Both the position numbers and the translations under genes were made by a program. The notes under the pieces were generated by a model that saw only the letters and a program-made list of their open reading frames with translations, had not been told where the DNA came from and made no database searches. From NCBI GenBank assembly GCA_964526785.1, contig CAZGMJ010000045.1, positions 1 through 42,324 on the forward strand: a stretch of 42,324 bases of DNA, in the 5' to 3' direction. How positions within the stretch are numbered: the first letter of the stretch is position 1; each line of letters starts with the position of its first letter. Source of the DNA: CAZGMJ01 sp964526785. Lineage in GTDB: Bacteria > Planctomycetota > Phycisphaerae > Sedimentisphaerales > Anaerobacaceae. Positions 32,606-42,262 of this stretch are shown here, piece after piece.

Positions 32606-34867
32606 TCAGGACGCCGAGAGCGACTTGAGCAGACGAATCGCGGTATGCATGAGTTCCTCTCCGCCACCGGGGCGGATCCTCGAATTGACGGTTTCGTAAC
32701 TGCCCTCGGCAAAGGCCTTCTGAGTGGGGATATAGCCCGGGCAATCGTTGCAAAGCTCTATCACGAGAGTCTGGGCGAACGGGCTGGCCTTCTTGATGGC
32801 CAGTCCGATATCGACGAACACCTCTCCCGGCAGGCCAACCACAGCGAGGTCCGGGCCGAGACGGAATACCTGCACGTCCAGCGCGATGGTCTCACTGCGG
32901 CGCAGATGTGTGTCCAGTATTTTGTAGGCGCGGACCTGTTCGAGGAAAGACAGGTTGCGCGTTCCCACTTTATCGATGTTTTCTTTGGCCCAGGCCACCT
33001 CTTCGGCGTTGAATTGCTGGAGTGGAACGTCTGCGGTCTCGCGCTTGCCGCTGAGCATGGGGCCGCGGACCTGGTCTCGATTTGCCGCCGCCACAGTGCG
33101 GGCCAGCTCCCGGCCGATATCATCCGGGCCGAGACGTTGCCTCTTGGTCACATCGATGTGATTGATGTCGCCGCATGTACCGGTCGCGAACATCAATATG
33201 AAGTCGCTGCCGTACTTGTCTCGCAGAGCCTGTTCGAGATAGTGGGGGTAGTCGGCCGAATACTGAGTGCCGCCTGTCGTGTCGAGATGAAGAGCGAAAT
33301 TGACGATAGCGGCCATCGGCGTATCTCGGTCCTCTCGTCGGACGAACAAAATTCCCACGTCCGGATCGATCGGACCGGCCACTTTGACGATGTCGGGATT
33401 CTTAACGCCTGGGTTGAAGCGAACCGATCCATCCTTCATGTGAAAGCGGCGATTGAAAGCGAGCCCCTGCTGTTGTGCGACTGCCTTTTCCAATCGAATG
33501 GGCGTCTTTCCGCTGTTAGCCCTGATTATAGCCTGGACGATGCAATCCGTGAGTTTGTCGGCATAGTCGAACGCCTCGCAGGGATCATGTCCGTGCTTTG
33601 CCACGGACTTGTCATGAAAATGCTTGCGCAGCGCACCGCAGTAGAGAGGCCCCGTGTGGCTGTGCGTAGCGGCCACCATAATGCTGTCCGCAGGGATATC
33701 TGTCTCTCGTCCAACGCGTCTGCGAACCGCATGTGTAACGTCTGCCGGGACGCCGATGATGTCACAGAAGACCATAGCTGTGCGGGTCCCGCCCTGCTCA
33801 AGAACGAGAGCTTTGGCGTACAGCGGGTCGTGGATCCCCGTGTTCAACCGCTCTCGAAAATAGCCGCTCATGCGATATCCCGCCGGTGGCGTAATATCCA
33901 CAGCGGCGATTCCGGCCAGCAGGGGGGACGGCTCTCTGGCCGCCGATTGTGGGATCTGATGCGCCAGGTCGCTGACGAAAAGCCGAGCCTTCTTTGCCTC
34001 GGACAGAGTCTTGTCGAGGTCGCCCGGGGCGAGGCACTCGATAATCAGCGGCCCTTTCCTGAAGCCGCCCTCATACAGTCCGGCCATCACCGCCGCAAAG
34101 TCGACCATGCCCGTGCCGGGCGTCACCGCAACATTCTTTGGGTGCTTGTAGTCCTTGACGCACATGCCGACTACCAGACCGTCTACTGTTTCTGCGTCGT
34201 CGACGGGATCCAGCCTGGCGTCGCTGTAATAGAAGATGTTGCCCGGATCGTACCAGATGCGGAAGTTCCTGTGGTTGACCATCTCGATAGTCTTGCGGCA
34301 TTGCGGCCCCGTGGCATTCAGCCCCCCGTGCGGTTTGATACTGATACCGACGCCCCTTTCCTCCGCGTAATCACAGCACTCTGCAATTGCTTTGTAGTAT
34401 CGCGCATATAATTGCTCATTGCCTGTTCCACCCATCAGCAGATTGCCGGCCTTGCAGGCGGCGCAGTTATCGATGAGCTTTCGCAGGCCGGCGATACCCG
34501 CCTCCAGCGACTTGTCGACAGGTATACCCCCGCCGTAGACGGACGGTATCTCCAGGCCCCGTTTGCGCGCCTCGCGTCCGATCTGATCCGCCTCATCGAG
34601 CGACGTGGACACCGATATGACCAGGCGGCTCTCGGATTTGGTGGTCATCAGCCCGACGTATTTGAAGCCGGCTTCGGCAATGGCATCGAACGCCACACGG
34701 TAATCATATTTGCTCCAGGGTCGCGTATAACACCCGATCTGCCATTGGTCGGGGCTTCCCGCTCTCGCTAAAGAGGCAATCGCCTGTGGTGCGGTCAGAC
34801 CAGCCGCGGCAATTCGCAGTCCGCCGTCGAGCAACTCCCGTCGCGTTAATCCATCGTGTGTCTTCAT
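32606..34867 (-). CDS. Tat-exported fusion of a sugar-phosphate-isomerase-like TIM barrel and a neutral-ceramidase-like domain
   Basis: This is a 753-residue protein. The ATG at 34867 has GGAG ten bases upstream; longer frames run into the next gene. The N-terminus is a Tat signal (TRRELLDGGLRIAAAGLTA). Residues about 35-315 are an AP-endonuclease-2/xylose-isomerase-like TIM barrel (AFDAIAEAGFKYVGLM, ISIKPHGG, RIWYDPGNIFYY, LIIECLAPGD). Residues about 325-750 resemble the neutral/alkaline non-lysosomal ceramidase N-terminal domain (LLAGIAAVDITPPAGYRMSG, MVAATHSHTGPLYCG, FALHLDTTGG, FATGTCGDINH), with likely zinc-binding histidines. The second domain is common in Planctomycetota, where the substrate is usually unknown and need not be ceramide. 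It lies 31 bases after the oxidoreductase gene and is probably cotranscribed with it. Confidence 0.88.
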   Translation of the reverse strand: MKTHDGLTRRELLDGGLRIAAAGLTAPQAIASLARAGSPDQWQIGCYTRPWSKYDYRVAFDAIAEAGFKYVGLMTTKSESRLVISVSTSLDEADQIGREARKRGLEIPSVYGGGIPVDKSLEAGIAGLRKLIDNCAACKAGNLLMGGTGNEQLYARYYKAIAECCDYAEERGVGISIKPHGGLNATGPQCRKTIEMVNHRNFRIWYDPGNIFYYSDARLDPVDDAETVDGLVVGMCVKDYKHPKNVAVTPGTGMVDFAAVMAGLYEGGFRKGPLIIECLAPGDLDKTLSEAKKARLFVSDLAHQIPQSAAREPSPLLAGIAAVDITPPAGYRMSGYFRERLNTGIHDPLYAKALVLEQGGTRTAMVFCDIIGVPADVTHAVRRRVGRETDIPADSIMVAATHSHTGPLYCGALRKHFHDKSVAKHGHDPCEAFDYADKLTDCIVQAIIRANSGKTPIRLEKAVAQQQGLAFNRRFHMKDGSVRFNPGVKNPDIVKVAGPIDPDVGILFVRREDRDTPMAAIVNFALHLDTTGGTQYSADYPHYLEQALRDKYGSDFILMFATGTCGDINHIDVTKRQRLGPDDIGRELARTVAAANRDQVRGPMLSGKRETADVPLQQFNAEEVAWAKENIDKVGTRNLSFLEQVRAYKILDTHLRRSETIALDVQVFRLGPDLAVVGLPGEVFVDIGLAIKKASPFAQTLVIELCNDCPGYIPTQKAFAEGSYETVNSRIRPGGGEELMHTAIRLLKSLSAS

Positions 34868-34898
34868 CTCAACTTGCTCCGATCTGTTCGTGTGTGGC

Positions 34899-36140
34899 TT
34901 ATCCTTCACTGATCTGACGACTGTCGGGATCGTAGACGGTGCGTTTACCCGTATCGTACGATTGCATCGCCATAATGCAGGCGACGGCATGCTGGTAGCC
35001 GGCGTCAATTGAGGCGTTGGGTGTCCTGCGAGTGCGCATACATTGCAGCCAATCGAGGAAATGGTCCGGTCGCTCGATTTCTTCGACGGGAACCTTGCCC
35101 CGAATCTCGCCGCGGCGTTTGCCCCCGCCCTCGGCACTCAGTATCGGAGCATTCCAATTCACCATGTCCATCAGCCCCTGATCCCCGAAGATCTTGAAGC
35201 TGTTGCCGCTGCCGTTGCCGAAGTTTGTGGAGTAACTCACCATGAAGCCCTCCGGGTATGTCCATAGGGCCTGTACGTGGTCCGGGCAGGTGAAGTTGTG
35301 CTTGTCCTTCCATGTGAATGTGCCGCCGAGGCAGACACAGCTTTTCGGGAATGTCGCGCCCGTAATGTAGTGGACCAAATCGATGAAGTGGCTGCCCAGG
35401 CCGGGCACGGGGCCGTCGGAGAATTCACGGTAACCGTACCAACCTGAATACAACACCGGGTCGAACGGGCGCATCGGCCGATCCATCAGGAATTCCTTCC
35501 AGTCCACGTCTTGCTTCTTGACGTCCTTGACATACCGATACCAGTAGGGCTGCTCGCCGTTACGGCACTGCTCGATGCGGCCGACTGTTCCGAGAATGCC
35601 TGTTCCGTACAACTCTCGACAGCCGGCAAAAGTCGGATAGCTCCGCAATTGCGTGCCTATCTGCACTACGGTCCCGGCTCTCTTGACGGCGTCAACCGCA
35701 TCGCGCAGTCGGTCGAGGCGCCTGGCCAGAGGCTTTTCACAGTACGCGTCTTTGCCCGCCTCGGCTGCAGCCTTGAGATGCGTTGTGTGTTGATGGTCGC
35801 ACGAAGCGATCATAACCGCATCGACGTCCTTGAGCGCAAACAGATCGCGATAGGAAACGAACTGTCTGGCCGGTCGGCCATACCACTGCTGTGCCTTCTC
35901 CGATGCCATCTGCGTTCGGACTCGCCAGGGATCACATACCGCTGTGATCTCGATGTTCTGGCTCTTGGCATGCTTGTGCACGCTGGGCATATGAACTCCA
36001 ATGCCGCGACTGCCGCATCCTATAATGCCGATGGAGATTCTGTCATTCGCACCGAGAACCCGCGAATAACTCAGCGCCGATAATGCGACACCGGTTGCGG
36101 TGGTCTTCAGGAATTGACGACGGGATTGTTGCGGTCGCAT
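34899..36140 (-). CDS. Tat-exported Gfo/Idh/MocA-family oxidoreductase
   Basis: This is a 413-residue NAD(P)-dependent oxidoreductase. The start at 36140 is set by AGGAGG six bases upstream. A Tat signal (SRRQFLKTTATGVALSALSY) precedes the Rossmann fold ISIGIIGCGSRGIGVHM. ITAVCDPW, VMIASCDHQHTTH and the family EKP motif (DAYCEKPLARR) follow. The C-terminal substrate domain has GSHFIDLVHYITG. Exported members of this family in Planctomycetota usually act on sugars or glycosides in the periplasm with bound cofactor. It is likely the first gene of an operon with the isomerase/ceramidase-like fusion, which suggests a sugar-modification pathway. Confidence 0.93.
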   Translation of the reverse strand: MRPQQSRRQFLKTTATGVALSALSYSRVLGANDRISIGIIGCGSRGIGVHMPSVHKHAKSQNIEITAVCDPWRVRTQMASEKAQQWYGRPARQFVSYRDLFALKDVDAVMIASCDHQHTTHLKAAAEAGKDAYCEKPLARRLDRLRDAVDAVKRAGTVVQIGTQLRSYPTFAGCRELYGTGILGTVGRIEQCRNGEQPYWYRYVKDVKKQDVDWKEFLMDRPMRPFDPVLYSGWYGYREFSDGPVPGLGSHFIDLVHYITGATFPKSCVCLGGTFTWKDKHNFTCPDHVQALWTYPEGFMVSYSTNFGNGSGNSFKIFGDQGLMDMVNWNAPILSAEGGGKRRGEIRGKVPVEEIERPDHFLDWLQCMRTRRTPNASIDAGYQHAVACIMAMQSYDTGKRTVYDPDSRQISEG

Positions 36141-36334
36141 CTTTTCCTCCTGCAATGTTGACTTAGCGTCTCATCGTACTGATGGCCCGCAGCCGGGCGT
36201 AAACATTCGTGTGCATTATACCGCAGGCAGCGCCGAGGAAGATAGAGGATTTTCGCCCGCGGGCTGAACAACCGCCGGGTTCCTTGTGGAGGTTGTCCAC
36301 GTCGCCGTTCACAGCAACAAGCAGGGTGCGACGG

Positions 36335-39300
36335 CTACTGGGCCGGAGAGGGTTCTATTGCCTGCCAGTTGACGGGATCGTTGCCATAGCTTTGCAGGTC
36401 AATACGTCCCAGCGACATACCGTTGCCGTCCGGCTCGCTCGGCCAGAGATCAATATCGCCGGGCTGATCCGCAGGATGGCTGCCATCGCTGTAGTTGACG
36501 CGGTCGACGCGGATATAACGTCGCAAGCCCATGTCATCCACGTCCCCCGGCAGGCCGATTTCGAGCTTCTCGCCGCCGTCATTCAGGTTGCCGCCGAAGG
36601 GCCCAAGCACAACGCTTGAACGCATTCGTGCATAACGCCACTTGATGGCCTCAGGATTCTTCGCAATGATAATCCGTTCGCCCGGCGCAAGGGTGATTTC
36701 GCCCGGGGCGTCGGGAAAGGTAAAATCGATGCCGTCCGTAAACTTCCAGGGCTCCGCCTTCTCGTAACGATACAGGGTCACCGGGACGGCGGCTATATTG
36801 CAGATTTCTACGTATTCATACTGCTCATTGCCGTACGGGCTGCCCAGGGGCCAGTCGGGGTTGTACATAATCTCGCTGATTACGATAGGACCGACTCTCG
36901 GTTGTGCATTTGCCTGCCACGGTGTGGGGTGATCCAGCGGAACGAAATTGACGTTGCCGGTGCTTTGCTTGTGATATCTGCCGAGTGAAACCGAGGTTTC
37001 CGATGCGCCGAAATCCTGCGATTCGCGATAGCCGGCGAACTGTCCTCCGAGTGCGGAAGTCAGATACACGGTTTCTCCGTTTTCGCTAAGCGCAAAACCT
37101 TCATGACTATGAGGATCTTTGCTGTCGTGTCCGAAATTCGCCTGCTCGTGGAGGACGAAATAGCCGTTTGGCGCAATGGTGGTTCCGGCCGGGATTTCAT
37201 ACTTCGCGAGGTTCGTCTTGCGATCGCTTAGAAACCAACCGCCGATTGCGACTGCAGAATCAGTAGTATTATGCAGTTCCACCCAGTCCGATTCGGCGTC
37301 GTGCGAATGGGCCAGTACCTCGTTAATCACGATGGCCCCGGGCTGTGGGAGTACGCCGCTGTCATCGCTGCCCGGAGAGCCGCCGGGATAGGTGCTTGCT
37401 CGCCATGCATCCTTTTCACCCCAGAAGTTCGGATCGGGATCTTGCGGCTCGATAATGGTGAGCGAAAAACCTTCCTCGTCCGTGACGTCGTACCAGCCAT
37501 CCTTGTATTTGAAGTCGTGGATCGTTTGTCCGGATGCGTCGACCAGCGTGATGCGCTCGCCGCCATTGGCAAGACGGCCTGAGTATCTCCCGATGACGGG
37601 CAGACCGCCTCCGTATTTTGATGCGAAAGCATTCGGATCTTCCACTACCAGTACGTGTTGCCTGGGGCCGAGATCGACCGCCGGAAAAACGAAGTCTATC
37701 CCGTCGGTAAATGCAACGAGATTCAGATTGATCGTTTGGTTCGATATGTTCTGAAGCTCGATATACTCCGTATTGGGATCGTTCGATTCGTCCGGCGTAG
37801 ACGGATGGTACATGATCTCGGTTATCCGCAGACTCTCGGCGACGGGTCCGACCGAGAAATCCGCTTCACACAAGGCGCTCCAGTTCCCGCCGCTGAAAGC
37901 CCTCGCCCGGACGTGTGCGCTGCGCGCCAGTGAAAACTCCGATGGCGCCTGTCCCGTCTCGCTTGCCACCAGTGCCGCCGACAATAGCATGTCGGAACTC
38001 GTGGCCGTTGAGTTAAGACCGTGTAGAGCGAGAACATTTTGTCCACTCTTCAACAGGTCGATATCGTCGGATACGTAGAATGACTCAAGATTGCGGGCTT
38101 CGTGGCTGCCGCCGGCCGAGGAATTCCACTGTGGTTCGCCCGTGAAGACTGCTCGAGCGATCTCTGAGCCGTTCAGATACGCGACGAAGGCGTCATCGTA
38201 GCGCACCTTCAATGTCAGTTGGTTGAATCTGCCGGAATCGCCTTCGATTGTGAAAGGTATGCGAATATAGCAGCCGGGGGCTTGGCGATACATCTGTTCT
38301 TCCAGATCGAGGCTGATGAAATCCTGATAGCCGCTGCTTCGTTCGTAGCCGACCCCGCCGGTCGCGACCATCCAGGTCGAATCATCAAACGGCTCGCCAC
38401 CCTTCCATGCGGTGCTGATCGGACCGTCCGGTACGAGGACGCGCTTTGTGGCCTCCTCGGCGGCAAAGACCGTCTCCGTTGTGCCGCCGCCTCCCCCCGG
38501 AGGGATATAGCTCAAAGCATTCGGATTGGTTGTCCCGTCGCCCATAAGCGGATCGGTCCCGTCGAGCGTGTAGTAGATTGTTCCGCCGGGAGCCGTGAAG
38601 GACAACGCATCATCGGGCATGATCTGGGCGGCGTAAACGTGCCGACCGTTGAGGCGGAACAGCGGCGCTGCCACATCAGGATACAGTCGGATGCCCCGTA
38701 ATTGATCGAGCACGATCGAAGGCCGTCGGCGCATGTATGTGTCGAGCAGTTTGTCGCGCTCGTATCGCCAGTTCGCTATGGTTCGCGGACTGCCTCCATG
38801 AACATCTCCCCAGCGAGCCGATTCGCAAACCATAGCTCGCTCTATTGTGTCCGCTAACTCGGCATAGAGGGCCGCGCATTTGTTTCTTTCCGGATGTACA
38901 GGATCCCACTGCGGATCGTCCGGATCGACATACAGAGCGCCGCCATTGTAAAACGCGCGATGAGCGCGGTCGCCGAACATCCGCTGAAATTCGGGATTCT
39001 GTCGAAGCCGGGTGTACGCGGTGCAGAGGCTGTTGCTCTTATGCGTGACGTTCTCGTAAAGATCCGAATCGAGGCCGTGGCCGACTTCGAGCCACAGAAC
39101 CCATTCAGCGTCCCATGAGAAGAAGTGAAATCCCGTACTGTTGAGCCGGTGCATTGCGCCGTACCAGTTATGGCCGGGCCAGTCGGTGTTTCCGACGAAG
39201 ATATTCAGGAACATGTAGTTGACGTAGTTCTCCATGTTCAAATAGTCGGTATATTCGGGGTTGGGCGTGCCGTCAGGGTTGTTGCCCTGGATGCGTTGAA

Positions 39301-42061
39301 AGCCCTCGACGGTCTGCAGGTTCTGATATGAAGCGGCCTGAAATGCGTCCCACGATTCATCCGTGCTGTCGCCTGTGGGATTGCCCGAGTTGTAGGCGTC
39401 CCAGTCTTCTTTGTCGCCGCCGAGATATGAAGCCGCGAACGAAGCATCCGGCCGCTCGACCGGATTGTAAAGGCCCCAGTAGAGGCCGTTTATGTAGAGA
39501 TGGACGAATCGTCCGTGTGCCCCCGGATCGCCAAGGGCCAATTGAACGCGCCGGCAATACTCGTCGCGTATGTACTGAGAGGCTTCTCTTCCGAACGGGT
39601 ACCCGTCGTTGAAGTTGGCGCGAAGGATGATTGTGTCGAATTCGTCGACCGCGTCGGGGCCGAAGAGCGGATAGTTGAGCTTGGTCGGCCCGTATGCTCT
39701 CTTAAACAAAAGGCGAAAGCTCTTCTTGCGTTCGCGCCGGCCCACGCCGCCGTAAATCCGCACGCCGCAATTGACCTGAAATGCATCGGAACCGTCAGGG
39801 TAGAACATTTCGATCGACCCCGCCCGCTCCCATTGCACTCCCTGTGAACGCCAATGTGTGTAGATGCCGTTGCTGCCGAACAGTTCGTTCGCATTCATCA
39901 CAAGAGACATCGTTGGCAGAGATTGCAGATCTTCCTCGATACTGTGACGATGTGCGTTGACAATGTCCTGGTCCATGGCATAATCCCAACCCCCGGGAAA
40001 ACCTGCGGGATTCGCCGGTTGCTGCAGCACGTCATCCAGGAAAATGTACGTTTGCGTATCGACGTCGGAGGCTATCCAGCCCGGCTTGTGCGCCACTGCC
40101 CTGAGGCACGTCGTTGTGTGGATAGGGATCGGACCGGTATAGACGTTGCCATGAACATCTGTCGGCGTCGTCCCGTCGGTGGTGTAGTGAATGACTGCAC
40201 CCTCGGTTTCACAATGGATAGTTACCGAGAATGGGGCGTCGTAGAATCCACGGTCGTGGCTGAACCTTGTGTCTGCCAGCACGTGTGCTGTGCTGGAGTT
40301 GTTGAATCTGCCCGGAGTTGCAGTAGTGAAATAGCTCGCCTCTTCCATCGCCGTTGCCGCGATTAGTTCCGGCATCAGCAGAAAATCGGTGTCGTCTGCA
40401 CTGTCGTTCAGCCCCTGTATTGCAAGGACGTTCGTTCCGTCTCGCAGATGGGCTGTATAGGGCGACACGTCGAAGTTGACGAAATCATGCGACAGAATAT
40501 CGTCGCGGTCTGCATCGGCTGTAGAGGCGGGGCCCGGTTGTCCGGTAAAGCTCGACCGCGCAATCTCCTTTCCGTTCAGGTATGCCACGAATCCATCTTC
40601 GTATCGCATGCGAAGATGCATGGATTCGAAATCATCGGTTTCCTCGGCCTCGAAGGTGATGCGTGTTTGCAGCGATGCATTTACCCCGAGCATAATGTCC
40701 TTGATCGGACTAACGATCTCTTTTCCATCCGACACGCTCTCGATCGTGGCCGTACAGGGTGTGCCCTGTGTATGAGAAGCGATGCACAGACCAACATAAA
40801 CGTCTCGTCCCATGTCTACGGTTTCACTGCCGTGACTCTGCCACTGTTGGCCGTCAAATGAATAATACCCTGTGATCTTGTGTCCCTCTCGGACCAGACG
40901 CACCCATGATTGCGAAACCGGACGCGCTCCGGGTATGACCGTGGTCGTCCCTCCCGTGTTGGGGCGACTCACGAAAGCCACCCCATGCCCTTCAGTGACG
41001 ACCTCTGACGCGTGCTTTGAAGTTGGATTGAGCGTTGCCCGGATCATGATGCCGGCCTTGGCCCAGTCGCGTGCATCGAGCAGCCCTGTGACATGCGCGG
41101 TGAACTGCCCATCCCCTGAAAGCCGCCTGTAGATGAAGTAGAAGGAGTCGGAGTTGTTGCCGATATCGCCGGTGTTGGCTGAGATTGCGTACGTGCCGTC
41201 GCTGACGGTGTGGTCGCCCGTTATTCGCCCTTCACCGATGCGAACGGCCGTTTCAGGCGGTGTGGAAAGAAAGCCGAGCGGATCCGAAGTCGTGCTCCAG
41301 CCGGAGTCGTCAAATTCTACGCCTGCCCAGTTTTCGTCGGAATGAACTGTTTGCGGAATGCGGTATGCAACCTGTGCCCCGGACGAGACGAAAGTCTCCG
41401 CTTGTTGAGCCATGCCGTACGAAAAATAGCTGAGCTGCCGCGGGTACTCTGGGGCATACTCGTGGGCGACGCTGCCGTCAGGTCGAATCAATGCCAGGTA
41501 CTCCCCATCGGCATCCAGTTGGAAGTCTGTATGCAACTGACCTTGCGCGCTCGCGCGGTCCTTGCCGGAAGCGAATACGATGAGGAATTCAGCCGGTGCC
41601 AGGACAAGTCCGTCCGGAAAGGACCAGTCATTGTTGCCGTTGGTCAATTGCCATCCGTCGAGACTGACCGGTTCGCTCGCCGGATTGTATATTTCTATCC
41701 AGTCAGATGACTCTCCGTCTTCATCGAGCAACTCATCTTCACTCGCCGGCGGTGTGCTCTTGTTGCTGGCAACGAACTCGCTTATGACCAGCGATGCCTC
41801 CCGTTTGCCCCAGTTCGCGGCGAAGTACGCATAATCCGTCGCATTAACTCCGTTTTTGCTGTCGATATCGGGTGGGCAACCGGGCACCTGGCAGTCGGAG
41901 TGCAGCCACCACTGAGCCAGAACCGTCAGATCTGTGAGTGTGACCCTGGTGTCACCGTCGAAATCCCCAACAAGAGCGGCCGGGCTGGGCAGGACAAGAG
42001 ATGTGAAAGCCAGTATGACCCCTGCAGTTACCGTAGCATACAGGCTGCGCAAACTACACAT
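36335..42061 (-). CDS. Giant secreted dockerin / lamin-tail / CotH-kinase protein
   Basis: This 1908-residue exported protein starts 7 bases after AGGGAG. A signal peptide (TAGVILAFTSLVLPSPAA) is followed by a type I dockerin (about 32-86) with two calcium loops, DFDGDTRVTLTD and DIDSKNGVNATD. Next come a lamin-tail domain (about 92-195, ISEFVASN...DWIEIYNP), a DUF1349/concanavalin-like region (about 270-430), and a module with VAYLNGKEIARSSFTGQP that recurs later as VAYLNGSEIARAVFTGEP. A chitobiase-type domain follows (IHYTTDGTTPTD, with a second YYTLDGTDP). The CotH kinase domain is near 720-1140 (YINGLYWGLYNPVERPDASF, FFSWDAEWVLW). At least three more lamin-tail domains close the protein. 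CotH kinases phosphorylate proteins. The target and the cohesin partner are not in the window. Confidence 0.93.
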   Translation of the reverse strand: MCSLRSLYATVTAGVILAFTSLVLPSPAALVGDFDGDTRVTLTDLTVLAQWWLHSDCQVPGCPPDIDSKNGVNATDYAYFAANWGKREASLVISEFVASNKSTPPASEDELLDEDGESSDWIEIYNPASEPVSLDGWQLTNGNNDWSFPDGLVLAPAEFLIVFASGKDRASAQGQLHTDFQLDADGEYLALIRPDGSVAHEYAPEYPRQLSYFSYGMAQQAETFVSSGAQVAYRIPQTVHSDENWAGVEFDDSGWSTTSDPLGFLSTPPETAVRIGEGRITGDHTVSDGTYAISANTGDIGNNSDSFYFIYRRLSGDGQFTAHVTGLLDARDWAKAGIMIRATLNPTSKHASEVVTEGHGVAFVSRPNTGGTTTVIPGARPVSQSWVRLVREGHKITGYYSFDGQQWQSHGSETVDMGRDVYVGLCIASHTQGTPCTATIESVSDGKEIVSPIKDIMLGVNASLQTRITFEAEETDDFESMHLRMRYEDGFVAYLNGKEIARSSFTGQPGPASTADADRDDILSHDFVNFDVSPYTAHLRDGTNVLAIQGLNDSADDTDFLLMPELIAATAMEEASYFTTATPGRFNNSSTAHVLADTRFSHDRGFYDAPFSVTIHCETEGAVIHYTTDGTTPTDVHGNVYTGPIPIHTTTCLRAVAHKPGWIASDVDTQTYIFLDDVLQQPANPAGFPGGWDYAMDQDIVNAHRHSIEEDLQSLPTMSLVMNANELFGSNGIYTHWRSQGVQWERAGSIEMFYPDGSDAFQVNCGVRIYGGVGRRERKKSFRLLFKRAYGPTKLNYPLFGPDAVDEFDTIILRANFNDGYPFGREASQYIRDEYCRRVQLALGDPGAHGRFVHLYINGLYWGLYNPVERPDASFAASYLGGDKEDWDAYNSGNPTGDSTDESWDAFQAASYQNLQTVEGFQRIQGNNPDGTPNPEYTDYLNMENYVNYMFLNIFVGNTDWPGHNWYGAMHRLNSTGFHFFSWDAEWVLWLEVGHGLDSDLYENVTHKSNSLCTAYTRLRQNPEFQRMFGDRAHRAFYNGGALYVDPDDPQWDPVHPERNKCAALYAELADTIERAMVCESARWGDVHGGSPRTIANWRYERDKLLDTYMRRRPSIVLDQLRGIRLYPDVAAPLFRLNGRHVYAAQIMPDDALSFTAPGGTIYYTLDGTDPLMGDGTTNPNALSYIPPGGGGGTTETVFAAEEATKRVLVPDGPISTAWKGGEPFDDSTWMVATGGVGYERSSGYQDFISLDLEEQMYRQAPGCYIRIPFTIEGDSGRFNQLTLKVRYDDAFVAYLNGSEIARAVFTGEPQWNSSAGGSHEARNLESFYVSDDIDLLKSGQNVLALHGLNSTATSSDMLLSAALVASETGQAPSEFSLARSAHVRARAFSGGNWSALCEADFSVGPVAESLRITEIMYHPSTPDESNDPNTEYIELQNISNQTINLNLVAFTDGIDFVFPAVDLGPRQHVLVVEDPNAFASKYGGGLPVIGRYSGRLANGGERITLVDASGQTIHDFKYKDGWYDVTDEEGFSLTIIEPQDPDPNFWGEKDAWRASTYPGGSPGSDDSGVLPQPGAIVINEVLAHSHDAESDWVELHNTTDSAVAIGGWFLSDRKTNLAKYEIPAGTTIAPNGYFVLHEQANFGHDSKDPHSHEGFALSENGETVYLTSALGGQFAGYRESQDFGASETSVSLGRYHKQSTGNVNFVPLDHPTPWQANAQPRVGPIVISEIMYNPDWPLGSPYGNEQYEYVEICNIAAVPVTLYRYEKAEPWKFTDGIDFTFPDAPGEITLAPGERIIIAKNPEAIKWRYARMRSSVVLGPFGGNLNDGGEKLEIGLPGDVDDMGLRRYIRVDRVNYSDGSHPADQPGDIDLWPSEPDGNGMSLGRIDLQSYGNDPVNWQAIEPSPAQ

Positions 42062-42262
42062 GTACCATCTCCCTGCTCAATTCCGTGCGAGTAAGAAACA
42101 CTTTATCCGTTCTCGTTTTCAATTTCGTACCGTCTGATTGGATCACTGTTGCCCGAAGGGCCGGTGGCCCACTCGGGGTGCATACGAGATGCCGCTCTCC
42201 AGTGTTTAGTTCAAAGACAGCAAAGCATAATACTCTGGCATGTCTGTTCTCTGAGCTATCAT

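Noticed and set aside
32558..34411. 617-codon plus-strand open frame
   Set aside because: It is antisense to the isomerase/ceramidase-like fusion gene, has no recognisable domain and no start context.
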